This document shows, piece by piece, positions 48,774 to 59,860 of a DNA stretch of 64,000 nucleotides. The notes beneath the pieces were generated by a model. That model worked only from the letters and a program-made list of their open reading frames with translations. It made no database searches and was not told where the DNA came from. The translations under genes were made by a program, and so were the position numbers. The DNA lies in NCBI GenBank assembly GCA_003116995.1, contig BDSL01000030.1, positions 806,001-870,000 on the forward strand, in the 5' to 3' direction. The DNA comes from Yamagishiella unicocca. Lineage: Eukaryota > Chlorophyta > Chlorophyceae > Chlamydomonadales > Volvocaceae. Positions within the stretch are counted from its first letter, which is position 1. Each line of letters begins with the position of its first letter.

Positions 48774-48984
48774 GTCGCACGCCGCTTGAAGGAAGGGCGT
48801 GCCAATATCACATGTGGCTAGGATTGAGACCGATTCGATGTGGTCCTGACCCTCTTTTGGACCTGTCGTACAGCCAGCTGCAGCACGGTCACGAACTCGA
48901 CGGTGAGGCCTGGCAGGCGGGCCACCGGCAGTTCAATGCGCCAGTCCACACAGCAGGCCAGCAGGCCCATGCGTCCACAGCGGG

Positions 48985-49090
48985 GGGGGGTGCTAAGAGA
49001 ATCCACGGAGGGGGGTATAAGAGAATCCATGGGGGGGGTGATAAGAGAATCCACGGGGGGAGTTATAAGAGAATCCACGAATCCACGGCA
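48985..49090 (+). repeat. 25-bp tandem repeat (GGGGGGTATAAGAGAATCCACG)
   Basis: Four imperfect units containing TAAGAGAATCCA preceded by poly-G of variable length. The Gly/Ile/Arg/Glu/Ser frames reading through it are artefacts. Confidence 0.88.
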
Positions 49091-49941
49091 AGGGGGGGGC
49101 TGCGGCGCCTCCACAGGGGGGGGGAGGGTACAAATATATCGCGGGGGATGGTGGGGGCCCCGCGGAACAGTCAGGGCTGTAAATGACCAGGCGAGCCGCG
49201 ACAAGCCAGGTGATGGGGAGGCGGCGGCGGAAGCCAGGGCGTCCACTCGGGCGGGGGCCGGGGCCCCGGGTTGCGGGGCGGCAAGGACAGAGTGGGTGGG
49301 TGGCCGCTGGCCCGTGTGGGGCTGTGGCTGGTGCACCCACCCGGACCCCCGCCCTGGCTGTGAGCGGTGTGTTTGGGATGTTGTCACCCTGGCCGCCCTC
49401 AGTGCGATTGACCTCGGCCGCTTCACGCTCGGGGCTGTGTCGCACCGGCCGGTAGCGTCTTGCCCCGCTGGGAGGGCCCGCTGGTGCCATGCGCTCACGC
49501 GCAGTTGGCAGCCTTGGTTTGCGGGTGGGTGGGGCCTTGGGCGCGTCGATCCGGGCTGTTGGCTGCTCTCGTCGTTTCATGGCGGTGGGCCTTGGGTTTC
49601 CTGGTTTGCTTTTGTTGGGGCCCCACCGAAGGGCGCGGCCGGTGTCCGCCTTTCCTCTGCCTTTATTTTGGGGCGTCTGTTGGCTGCTAGCGCTGGTGTG
49701 GCCTCATTTCCATGCCCCCCTTTGTCTTGGTCTCGCCCGGCGTCTTTTGTGCTTTGCGACGCCTGCCTGTGCCCTTGGGGGCGTCTGTTGTGTTCAGTGG
49801 TGTTCAGCCCCGGTTGTCGTAGGGTGCGGCCCGGAATGGGTCCCTCTTCTTGTCATGTTTTCGCCCGGGCTCGACGCCACTGCAATTTCATCTTTTCATT
49901 ACTACCAATTGCGGTTAGTTTCCGCTCGCCCAGTGGATGAC

Positions 49942-50118
49942 AGGCCGGCTGCCCTGATGGCGGGGTCATGTCTTTATCGACAGGTCGGCCTGCCCTGATG
50001 GCGGGGTCATGTCTTTATCGACAGGTCGGCCTGCCCTGATGGCGGGGTCATGTCTTTATCGACAGGTCGGCCTGCCCTGATGGCGGGGTCCTGTCTTTAT
50101 CGACAGGTCGGCCTGCCC
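49942..50118 (+). repeat. 41-bp minisatellite
   Basis: Four copies of a unit containing CCTGCCCTGATGGCGGGGTC and ATGTCTTTATCGACAGGTCGG; nearly identical, one with CCTG for CATG. Intergenic. Confidence 0.95.
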
Positions 50119-50189
50119 TGCTCGTGGCCCGTAATTTCTGGGGTGCGAGGTGGGCAGTCATAGTGCTTGCATTATGGCGGAGCTCACGG

Positions 50190-50300
50190 GTTCATCGGTT
50201 GCTGACTGCTGGATGGGTTGATGGTCGGTTCCTAATAGGGGTGCCTTCAGCACACCGACCCCCTGGGGTGCTGCGCGCCTCTGATCGCAACAGGACTCTT
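50190..50300 (-). repeat. Dispersed repeat homologous to 58370-58480
   Basis: Read in reverse it matches 58370-58480: CAGCACCCCAGGGGG, CCCTAT-AGGAAC..CCA and CCGAYGAACC. At 58 kb the block lies about 100 bp after a LINE-like stop codon, so both are probably 3' UTR of the same retroelement family. Confidence 0.55.
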
Positions 50301-50859
50301 CGCTGGTGTACTAATGATTCGCCTTTATTAAGGTAACTTCTCAATAGTATTGAAGTTGTTCCTGTCCCTTCTGTCTCCTACAGGCCCAGGCGTTGCGATG
50401 TGCGCCATGCTTCTGCCGTTCCGTCTGGAACCCGCCGTAAGCTTTACTACTAGATCCATACAGCACATCGACACCACGCCAATGTGCCAACTGCCACGCC
50501 AACAAACGCCCGGGCTTGGGGACACTGTTACATCTTCACTAAAAAACGCGTTCCTGCCTGCTTCCTTCGATCCCTCCAAAATGACGCACTCCGAACACAC
50601 CGGGGTCACTGTAATCTCTCATCATTAACACCGTCTTCTAGTTCCTCCTTATGTAAGTAGCCCTTTGAGAATGGGTCCCTTTTCTTGTCTTGGGTTCGTC
50701 CGGCAGCGCCCGGCCTTCAGTGCACTGTACGTTCTTCTTCTTACTAAAATGATCAGCAAGTTTCGGCATGGAAAGCTTGTTTGGACTACGGACGACTTTA
50801 CTTGAGTTTTGTGAGGATGACCGAAGTACATCATACAGTCATTCCGGTATTATCCCGAA

Positions 50860-51470
50860 TCCGGGTACGGTACTCCCGAGGCTCGAACAGTCGAACTGTG
50901 AAAGCAGTGATAGGCTGACGCTGCCAATAGGAATATAATAGGAAAATGCTTGTCGTGACGTCTGGGGTTCGCGACCGCCGACCGGTATAAGAACCGCGGC
51001 TTAACGTAACAGACGCCCCCAAGGGAACAGGAAAGCCTCAAACAAAGACTTTAACGTTGTTACAATCCCTAGCATTCCAGCCGCCAGTACACGTAAAACC
51101 ATGGTGCATTTACAGGGCGTTTTACAGATCTGGCCGAAGTCCAGAAAGTGGACATTTGTATTAAACATACCTTGAAGAGTCCACAGTAAAAGGGTGGTGA
51201 CCTTTGGCGAAGTCCATGTGCATGTAGTAGTAACTGTTACAATCCCTAGCATTCCAGCCGCCAGTACACGTAAAACCATGGTGCATTTACAGGGCGTTTT
51301 ACAGATCAACTCCAATATTAAACTTGCAACCATCATCCCAAGTTACCGTACCCCAAATCCGGTACTGGAACTGTGGAACCGTTATTGGTCATTTTCCAAA
51401 GCGCACGCACCATGCTGATAGGCTGACAGTGCCAATCAAAACATGCTTGTCGTGACGTTTGGGGACTAGC
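50860..51470. repeat. Nested local duplications with a perfect 73-bp direct repeat
   Basis: 51058-51130 and 51235-51307 are identical over 73 bp (TGTTACAATCCCTAGCATTC..TACAGATC), 177 bp apart. Outside them, 50900-50980 and 51410-51470 share TGATAGGCTGAC.GTGCCAAT and ATGCTTGTCGTGACGT. One copy also carries the VVVTVTI peptide frame at about 51218-51240, linking it to the LINE-tail family. Confidence 0.8.
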
Positions 51471-52134
51471 TGCACCAATACATGCTTGCGAGAGGAGTTC
51501 GCGACGCTGCTGCCTCACCTCGACACCATCACCCGCGCCCCAGGATATACGCGACAACTTGTTGCAGTTCATAGCAGTTTAAAAGCTATAAACGAAGGCG
51601 CATTCACTCGCCAAAGTAAACCCAGTGGAAACACATCCCTAGGGCTGCGCGATGGTTAAGGTTCCGGGAGGGGGAGATGGGTGTCTGTTGACGATGCCAA
51701 GCATGCCTTATCGTAACGACGTTGACGTGATTGTCGAAAGCTGGGTCTTACGACCTCCGGAGCTCCTCTGAAGCTGGTGATGCTGTAATGGCCCAGGTAC
51801 AAAAAAAGAGTACAATAGTATCATCGAAGCAGGTGAAAATGCGCTGCGTAAGGGACATAAATCCACATCTCTTGCGCCCTGTAGTTTGTCAGGCGGCGCA
51901 GGATCGCCGGAAGCCGCAACCGTACATGTCGTCTTAATGTCCATTCGCGATCATCCTTACCGCTTGCCCTTACCAGTATTAAAGCATCATCATCACTGCT
52001 AAAGGCTAGCCCAATAGCCTCCTAACAAACTTCCGTGTAATAGGGCTCGCTGTGCTTTCGTGGGTTCTTGCGCAGTGTAAACATCCAGGGACGTCGCGAC
52101 AACTCGCATCACCGGTACTTCATTGACCTAGCTC

Positions 52135-54581
52135 TTGGCTATTAGAACAATATCAGCAGCTATGGATAAGCTTACCGATATGCGACTTTTCTGGTTGATC
52201 GCGCACTTCAGTATCCTGGCGCGGCTCGCTATGGCATTTCAGCACCACGTTCACCCTACGTGTGACTTCCTGGAGGCTACACATCCCGTTCATGGCAACC
52301 TGGAGGATATCTCTGCTTTGCTTCATGGCCCGACAGTGCCATCGAGCACGTGTGTTTTCAACCCGACAGTCGTTCATTTGGGATACGACCTATATTTGTG
52401 GTCAGCGCGTGCATATAAACCTAATGATACCAGGTTTGGTTGCGTCGAAGACTTCCGACAGCATGTCGACCTCATGGTTTTTGACAACTGGGTAGGCAAG
52501 GATACCGTTGTCCTAGCAGTCACAAGGACATCAATAAATGAAAATGGAGCCCTCACACACGAGCTTGTAGGCCACGCGGAAGTAAGGCATGGACAGGGGC
52601 AGGACGGACTTTGTTTTGGTTGTGGGCTCTATCCATCTGCCTTATTTGTTCGCTCTTCGTATCTCGCGCATGTCGCATGTCGCTTGATTAACCACGCACT
52701 CCAACCAACGCAGTTAGATGTACCCGCGAAGGATGGCCGCCTGTCCATGGATTCGGATGGTGTCCCATGGCTAACCGCAGCCTGCCGCAAAGGAGCCTTA
52801 ATTACCGTGTCACGCGTCAACGTAAGCTGCAAGGTTGGGGTTGCCGGTGGTGCCGTGTCCTGTGACTTGGGCCTTGATAACTACACTAAACTGGTATATA
52901 CAAACAAAATCGAGGTAAGACCATTTGTCACGAACTTGTTACTTAATCTGTATCACACTGAAATACTGGCTTTGCTTGTGAAGACAGAAAGCTAAGCGAT
53001 ACGCGTCACTATTTAAAATTGTATCAGTCGGATTTCACTCGAGTAGGGCTACTGTAGTGCAACCGTGCATGCATCGCTGGCCGCATGCAGAACGCAAATG
53101 AACGAGGAAGTTAACGAACGTTTTCCTTGGTATCGAGAGTTCAAGCTGGACGATGTACAAGTCTTAACAATGATAGGCAGGCGTTCTCTGACCTCTCCAC
53201 ACTGACTTGCGGACGACAACCATCACAATGCTTTCCTCCCCCGTCGCTTTTATATGAACGCAACATGTCCAGGTGACTAAAGCCTTTGCGTTATTTCCTG
53301 GCCTTCGCAGATTGAAAAAAACTGGGTACGTTCGCGCATAAAGGGCTACCGGTATGTGTCCTTCTGGATTTCGAATAAGTTTATAGGACCTGCATCCCCG
53401 AAGCTACGGTCCGGGGATGTTATCTATGTTGTGCGTTTGTATACGCCTTCATTAATAGAATCATGAACAGCTCCAACCGCTGCTGCCAATCGACCGTGGT
53501 TAAGAGAACGTTCGCCCTCCAGTCCGGGGATGTTATCTATGTTGTGCGTTTGTATACGCCTTCATTAATAGAATCATGAACAGCTCCAACTGCTGCTGCC
53601 AATCGACCGTGGTTAAGAGAATGTTCGCCCTCCAACGAATGTCAGGTACCGCACAACGGTACATCACGGATGTCATACCCGGTTTATCCGACCTTCGGAC
53701 CCCATGCTGTATTTGACTTCGGGTCTTACGATAACCCACCCGTCAAAGACGGGTTTGACGCTGTGGCGCCTTCTGAGGAGTTCTTTGAGAAGGCGCACGC
53801 GATATACAACAACTCCATGTCATTCTCTGGCGGGACACCAGCAATCCTGCACAACGACGGGGTGTCCTTTGTAGCCGTCGGCCATGTCCGTTCCCACGTG
53901 AGGTGCTTCCACGGGAGCCCCGACGGCACCATCAAGACCACCTGTGCTGAATGGGCCGCCTCTACCGACAAGGATAAATACAAGGGCAAGCGCGTATTTT
54001 ACAACCAGTCGCACGATGGACAGCTGTCTTGGCATTATGGCAAAGAGTATGCGATGTTCTTTTACCGGTCAGTTTATCGTTTGCTATCTGGTTTGGGTTT
54101 GCCGCTATGTATGAAGGGTATATGCGACACTGGCGGCCTGACTCCTCACCCTTGGGGGCGTGGGGGGCACCCTTACAACTTCCGTATCTACCCACATGTG
54201 CTTACGCGCCGTGTGTTATCTGTCACTTACAGGTTCAGGGCAACCCCTCCGTACGAGTATACACATATTAGCCATGCGTTCATACCGTGTACGTTCCACC
54301 ATGTGGGCGTTGCCTTTCCTACTGGCTTCACGCGCATTGGTCCGTCCGGCGACTTCCTAATAGCCTATGGTGACGGAGATCGCTACTCTCGGATCATGAC
54401 AATGTCAGCGGCGAACTTGGACAGCCTCCTTGTCCCAATTGAGAAGATGCGGAAATCTGTGGAGTCGTACAAGGTATGTTCGTTCCCATGTCCGAATGTT
54501 GACCTTCAGCATGCTGGTGGTTTGGGTGAAGGGGTGTCAAGAAAGCGCCACCGAAAGCATCTGGCTAGCGCATCGAAGTAA
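52135..54581 (+). CDS. Putative secreted/Golgi five-bladed beta-propeller protein (GH43/GH130-like)
   Basis: Four exons: 52135-52914, 53311-53430, 53646-54067, 54233-54581; phases 0, 0, 2; about 556 residues. If the gtatgt after residue YK at 54474 is used as a donor, further exons follow that I cannot place. A start at ATG 52162 is equally likely. The N terminus (MRLFWLIAHFSILARLAMAF) is a signal peptide or type II anchor. Several N-glycosylation sequons (NVS, NYT, NGT, NNS, NQS) fit the secretory pathway. Blade-like motifs FNPTVVHLGYDLYLWSARAY, IEKNWVRSRIKGYRYVSFW, GGTPAILHNDGVSFVAVGHV and VAFPTGFTRIGPSGDFLIAY plus GDGDR resemble the repeating blades of GH130/GH43-type glycosidases and related glycosyltransferases. 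A carbohydrate-active role is inference. Confidence 0.6.
53409..53634 (+). repeat. 113-bp tandem duplication spanning an exon end and splice donor
   Basis: 53409-53521 and 53522-53634 are the same except for two C-to-T changes. The first copy contains the last 22 coding bases of exon 2 of the propeller gene and its donor (gtgcgt at 53431). The second copy, inside the intron, duplicates both. The junction also creates CTCCAG before the second copy, a potential acceptor. Confidence 0.95.
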
Positions 54582-55133
54582 GGCCTAGTGGCAGAGGTAC
54601 CGCCAGCTCGCACGTTGCTGCGGCATGAGGCCCAGCGGACCCTGGATCCAGCGGATCAACAAGGGCACGACGGCACCCACAGTAAGGTGGCGGCGGGAGC
54701 CAGGATGTGACGCTCTTGAACAGGAGGCAGCATTTGCGCTTTGTTGTTTGGAACACGCATGGGATCCTAGGTAGCTGATAGATGGGTGATGTAAGCTGTG
54801 CGGAGCTTACAGCATTGGTCACGCGCCGTGTTGCCTGGGTGGCGATGGAGCGCATTTTTGTTTATACGACCGCTCAAGCAAGCAAGTGCCTTTGCTGGCT
54901 TCCGATTACGCAAGGGTCGAAAGGTGTAAGAAGGCTACTTGTAGCGGGCCGTTTGACAGGTAGAGGCGGCATTAGGGGGTTTCGGGACCGGCGGGTTAGT
55001 TGGTAGTTTATGTGAGGAGGGCTTCGGTTCGTTGCCTGCAGTCGATACCTTATTATGATGTATTATTGCTGACAGGGTTGAGTGAGTTGAGCACTTTAGT
55101 ACCGGCTTAGGATCGACATACCGCAGCTGCAGC

Positions 55134-55436
55134 ATGCTGATCTCCGTATGTTACGTGGCTCCTGAAACATCCAGGTCCCACCCTGGTGGCACTATCATTT
55201 GCTTCGCCAGGGGAGGGACTGGCTTGGCCTTTGGGTACATCCAGCGGAAGATATCCGGACCGCAGGTTGGTGTTGTAGTTGGTGACTTAACCGATCATGT
55301 CGTCGGTGCCCTTGGTGAGTACGATACCTCGGAGCTAATTGAGTTCAATGCACGCGTGACCATGCGTGCTGAAGGCGTATCTGAAGAATGGAGACGGTTT
55401 GTTTCCTGTGGAAGTACCGAGAAGCGTGATATATAG
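55134..55436 (+). CDS. Hypothetical 100-residue ORF or terminal exon
   Basis: An open frame with protein-like composition (GGTIICFARGGTGLAFGYIQ, VVVGDLTDHVVGALGEYDTS, SEEWRRF), not matched to a family by eye. It could be a last exon of the upstream propeller gene or a separate small gene. I found no convincing splice linkage. Confidence 0.3.
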   Translation: MLISVCYVAPETSRSHPGGTIICFARGGTGLAFGYIQRKISGPQVGVVVGDLTDHVVGALGEYDTSELIEFNARVTMRAEGVSEEWRRFVSCGSTEKRDI

Positions 55437-55699
55437 AGGAAGCCTGCCAATGTTTGCAACGCATTACTGACTTCCATGGAGCCTTGTCATGTTAAATGTG
55501 AGCGTGTAGAGAGAGAGACAGGTCAAGCGTACTTCATGTTTTCGGGGTTGCTTGGTCTGTATGGTTTGACGTTTTTTTGTCCCACTCGACTGGTTTCGCG
55601 TAACTTGGCACTTTGCGATACAAGGCGGGTGGCGCAGTTAACTTCATAATATAGAAATGATCGACTGTTTCTAGTGCCAGCTGGTGCGGTAACGGCTGC

Positions 55700-56400
55700 G
55701 GACACCAACTAGCGAACCTTTTCTGTGGGCCCCTCGATCCTTGTAAATATTGGACAAGTACTATTACCATTTTATGTCGAGCTCTTAACAAAGTCAGTGA
55801 ACAAATGGACATGGGTAGCAGTTGGTGAACTGCGGCGGGAGGGGCGTTGGCTAAAAATGCCAGGTCGATGTGTTTTGCTTGGATTAGTGGGAACGGTGAA
55901 CTATTGATAGGGGTTCTATCTGGGCTACTTTCCCCTGTGTTGCTGGTGCCGCGCGCGGTTTGTTCTCTGGGCCCTTCTTCCTGCATCGCTTTCAGTTTTG
56001 TGCGATACGCCCGATGGCTCTACCTTCTGGTCTTGGGCCCACTGTAACAATTACTACTACGCAAATGATCCGTGAAGGGGGCAGGATCACAGGGACCCAC
56101 TACAGGGACACACACACTCACACATAGTGAGGCAGTTGCAGCCCGATCAATTTGAGGAGCCTGAGGCACGTCTCCTGCCCGCAAGCCGCCCTCATTTGGC
56201 AATACAAGCAAAACATCTGCACTCGTCTGGACCTGTCATCTCCAGGCAGGGCCCCTTCCGCCGCAGTTCACCAACTGCTACTCATTTTCATATGTTCACT
56301 GTCTTTTCTGTTAATAGCTCGACATAAAATGGTAGTAGTATTCCTTTTAGTTCTTTTTGTTTACAAGAATCTAGGGGCGCCTACGGCTCGAGTGGCGCTA
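55700..56400. repeat. Long diverged inverted repeat (foldback element)
   Basis: The left arm (about 55700-55890) reversed aligns to the right arm (about 56205-56400). Shared blocks are AAGCAAAACA, CCGCCGCAGTTCACCAACTG, GAGCTCGACATAAAATGGTA / AGCTCGACATAAAATGGTAG and TTTACAAG.ATC.AGGGGC. The spacer of about 300 bp carries a LINE-like C-terminal peptide on the minus strand. Confidence 0.8.
55992..56060 (-). pseudogene. LINE-like C-terminal peptide remnant
   Basis: The minus frame reads VVVIVTVGPRPEGRAIGRIA followed by QN and a stop, matching 58217-58279. It sits in the spacer of the inverted repeat. Confidence 0.6.
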
Positions 56401-56456
56401 CGGGTTACGGCTCGAGGGCACTTACGAATCGAGATAGCTAACGCCCCATTACACTT

Positions 56457-56708
56457 GTGTGTACTAATTACCGTATGACTCGACTGGGGCCGAACTGGAG
56501 GGTGTGGTGTGCTTACAACACCGTGCCTACCGAATCGGCTCATTGGGGTCAACGTTTTGTTTTCGCGTCAGATCCCACATCTGATGGCGCAATAAGACAG
56601 GTCGTGTGTCATTGCGTTGCGTTCCTGGACATTGCGAAAGCGTGTAACACGCTGGACAGGGACAATTATGGCGTAGAGGCGGCGGAACGCAGAGATCACA
56701 GCTCCTAG
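56457..56708 (+). pseudogene. Fragment of a reverse transcriptase palm domain
   Basis: The frame contains CVAFLDIAKACNTLDRD at 56613-56663, which fits the non-LTR RT core pattern (A/F-x-D-x-x-KA-F/Y-D-T-x-x-R). The aromatic of AFD is replaced and the frame ends 15 codons later, so it is a fossil. No YADD box was found downstream. Confidence 0.45.
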
Positions 56709-58216
56709 AGGTAAGGGGTCAGGTACGCTAGGCGAGTGACGTACTTGGACGACGTGCGAGAAAACCTTTCTTTCTCAACCGTTTGTTTCTTACATTTTTG
56801 AAGGCCAATTGAAGCTTGCAATGAGCTAAGAATGTGTATCGAAAGAGCGCCGCGTTTCATGAAAAGATGCGAAGTAATGGCGGTAAGCAGAATGACGGCA
56901 CTCAAGCTGCGGCACTGCTAAGGATCTTAATCTGGAAATAAAATATGCAAAGTTTATTAAGGGAACGAAACGGCACCTGTCTCAAAGTCGTGCTTGCATC
57001 GTTCGTGTATTATTGCGCCGACGAATTGCGTACGCCAAGTTCGCAGCGTAGAATTCGTGCATGGCGTAAATCTATACATGATAAGCTATAATCGAAAAGA
57101 AATGTTGCGGCTCCTATCCCCGTTCTGCGCGACCCCCAGCGACCATTGGAGCATACGCTGACACGAGCACGTCAAACCGCCAGAGTTCTAAAATGCGCAT
57201 CAGCAGTAATAATGCTACTGTAGGCTTTTACTGGAAATGGAGACGACCATGTAACCGTGTGTCCCGGGGGACAATATGTGCTAGACCCGAAACGGCCCGA
57301 AACGACGACAGCATGCAGATACCCTTAGTTGGAGCGCTGAGCGGAGTGACCACGCGGCCGTCTGATCCCGGCGTGACCCTTAACGAGTTTTTAGAAATAG
57401 GCTTGTCCCCGTGGCGTTGGTCTTCCAGAATTGCGCTTAGGAAGGGTTTCAAGCTGGCTTGGGGTTTGGCGAGGCACCTGCGTGCACTGTCAGATGATGT
57501 ACGGGCTTGAGACGAGTTTGGTGCGATTTTGGCACCGTTTCCCTGGCAGGTAGAGGGAGACCGACACGAAGTTTCCCACTTAGTCAGTGTCTGCCACAGT
57601 GTACATCCATATCACCTGGTTTCCCACTGTCTTTTAGAGGTGGGGCGGGATAGGCGCCATGCACCGAACGGCTTCGTTAGTGGAAACCAAACCCCTCCAC
57701 CTGTGTGCCGGAACGCACTGAGGTAAGCGTCAAACCCTGTCTGCACGGAACCTTAAAACCCACAGCGGAAAGTAACTATAGCTAGTGCACCCGTAGCCAT
57801 ACGATCATTAACGTACCGTAACCATTCCGCCAAGACGACATGTCACTTTCACTTCTTGCCGTCGGATCCCTCTGGAGTCTGGACTCTGCGCCCGGGTTGG
57901 AGGGCTGTCGGACAGGTATCCTCGAAACGCGCGCGCCCGTATCTCCCCAACCCCAGCGAACCTCGCAAAAACACGCACACCACCGTCCTAAGAACGGTGC
58001 ACGTACATCAGCTTTAAATCCGTTGGTTGTTTTTCTTTTGTTTTAGTTTCACCAAGAGGGTCCCCATGACCTCGCCCCTTGGCGGCCTTCGCCACGACAG
58101 TAATGGATGTGGGCGATCACGTGCACGCCTCCGGTCATATGGGAGAGGGATTCTGGTATCGACTCGAGGCACCAGCGGCTCTAGCACATCCCGGCCATCC
58201 GCCGCTGAGGCGCCCT
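56709..58216. other. Intergenic, no supported gene
   Basis: Short frames only. The last ~130 bp (58090-58216) are open and lead into the LINE-like C-terminal peptide at 58217, so they are probably part of the same decayed element. Confidence 0.4.
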
Positions 58217-58279
58217 GTTGTTGTAACGGTTACAGTGGGTTCCAGACCAAGAGGTAGAACCATCGGGCGCATCGCCTGA
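58217..58279 (+). pseudogene. LINE-like C-terminal peptide, best-preserved copy
   Basis: Reads VVVTVTVGSRPRGRTIGRIA then stop (TGA at 58277-58279), preceded in frame by an open stretch from about 58079. The following ~200 bp have a second copy at 50190-50300, so this appears to be an ORF end plus 3' UTR. Confidence 0.65.
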
Positions 58280-59182
58280 CACTGAACAAGACGGAGGAAA
58301 CAAAAACCGACATGCACCGAAACAAAGGCAAACCACCAGAACACCAAATTGACAGGCCGTAGGCATACAGAGCAGCAGCCAGCACCCCAGGGGGAATTTG
58401 CACTAGCGGCTCCCCTATCAGGAACTGGCCACCAACCAACTTAACAGCCCAGCATCCGACGAACCAGTGAAGCGCCCTGTTGTGCCATTGCCGCTGAGTG
58501 GATGTGGATGCTGCTGTCCCACTGTCCGCCGCTGCTTCTCCTCCCACCGCCACTGATGCTGTTCTGTCGAGAGGCATTTCCCGTATCAGATTCACCAATT
58601 CCTCCATCTTCTGCTCGACAAAGGACCTCTGCTCTGCAGACAAAATAGATTCACACAGATTGGTTGCTCGTCCAAGCGACCCAAAAGCAACCGTAAAAAC
58701 AGCAGAGGGGATCCCGGTACAAGGATTTCGCACCCCATTTCACCCACCCATTTCTCCATCTTACGCGTTACACGCTACCGCACTTTTGCTTGTTCATTTC
58801 CTTTTCCTTTAAACCGCCGCCAACGGGCCGCCTCCACAGGTTTATCGGTGGTCAACCCGAGTGCTCCAGCATGCGCCCACAAAGTCGGTGTCCGAAGGCA
58901 AAGCGCCAGCTATCCTATCCATGTCGCGTAACCAGTTTTCATGCAACCTCCCTCGGTGATGGGAGGAGTAACCCCTGCCATAACCCCTGCACAGGCTTGA
59001 CCCTCCGTAAACCCCTTCGTAAGGGTCCGTTGAGATGGCGTCCGTTACAGGTTGGTACACCAGTTGGCCCTGGATAACCGCAGCAAAGGGTGTTAAGCAA
59101 CAACCTTCACCCAACCCTTGTTCGGGGCCTCCAGCGCCGCGAGGCTCCGCAGACGGGACCAGAAGTCCACCACCTTACGCCG

Positions 59183-59300
59183 TCTGGAACCCACTGTAAC
59201 CGTTACAACAACCTTAACGCCGAGCGACCCGCGCGACCTCGCAAACAACACCATTAGTGTTCAGGCGATGTGCCCGATGGTTCTACCTTTTGGCTTTCCT
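59183..59300 (-). pseudogene. Two partial LINE-like tails in series
   Basis: On the minus strand 59300-59261 reads PGKPKGRTIGHIA-stop, and 59213-59183 reads VVVTVTVGSR. These are the second and first halves of the conserved tail from two separate copies abutting each other, which suggests nested or tandem insertions. Confidence 0.55.
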
Positions 59301-59860
59301 GGCTGACCGTAGTGGCCGACTCCAGGCCTGACTGGCGTGCGCTGTCGTGAGCGCTCAGGCTACAACTGACCAGGTCGTAGGCACGTTAGCAGGTGAACGC
59401 CGCAAGTCGCGACCTCTTCCGGGGTCTGCCCCGGGTATCCTGACTCCCGACCGAAGCGCGGCCCACAGCTGCACTGTTACTTGCGGGGCAACTATGCTCG
59501 ACACTGCTGTTACACGTCTGCAACTGGGCACCTCGTGAGAGAGGGTACTTCGAGCACGGCCGGGAGTACCAGAAGAGGCATCCCGCCGTTGCTAAGGCGG
59601 CGGAGGCTCCGTGGGCCAGATGTGCGAACCTTGTCCCTTCAGCTCCAATCGTGAGCCAGCTACCATCCAACACCGAAAGTTACCAGACGATATAAGACGA
59701 CGTCCGTTGCTCAGTGTCAACGAACCATACCTAACAACACACTCGCGAGATATTTCACTCCAACCGTCATGCCCAGACACGCGTTCCTGGAGCGGCGCCG
59801 AAACCATGACTAATGCCCGCGAATCGTTCATGCCGGCGCTGGGGCATGACAGCGGCGCTC
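59290..59860 (+). repeat. Dispersed repeat, copy B
   Basis: Same-orientation homolog of 1095-1680. It contains an additional ~35 bp (around 59395-59450) absent from copy A. It begins immediately beside the LINE-like tails. Confidence 0.65.

Noticed and set aside
48840..49940. 366-residue plus-strand ORF
   Set aside because: Begins in the 25-bp tandem repeat and continues through GC-rich, low-complexity DNA; Arg/Gly/Trp-rich without a domain. The overlapping minus frame is equally long, which points to a composition effect.
49942..50118. Regular 41-bp repeats considered as a CRISPR-like array
   Set aside because: Units are directly contiguous with no unique spacers, and the genome is eukaryotic. 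It is a minisatellite.
58230..58733. 167-residue minus-strand ORF (MRNPCTGIPSAVFTVAFGSL..)
   Set aside because: Its C-terminal half is antisense to the LINE-like tail and the shared 3' UTR block. I could not separate a real protein from repeat sequence, although the N-terminal EQRSFVEQKMEELVNLIRE is helix-like.
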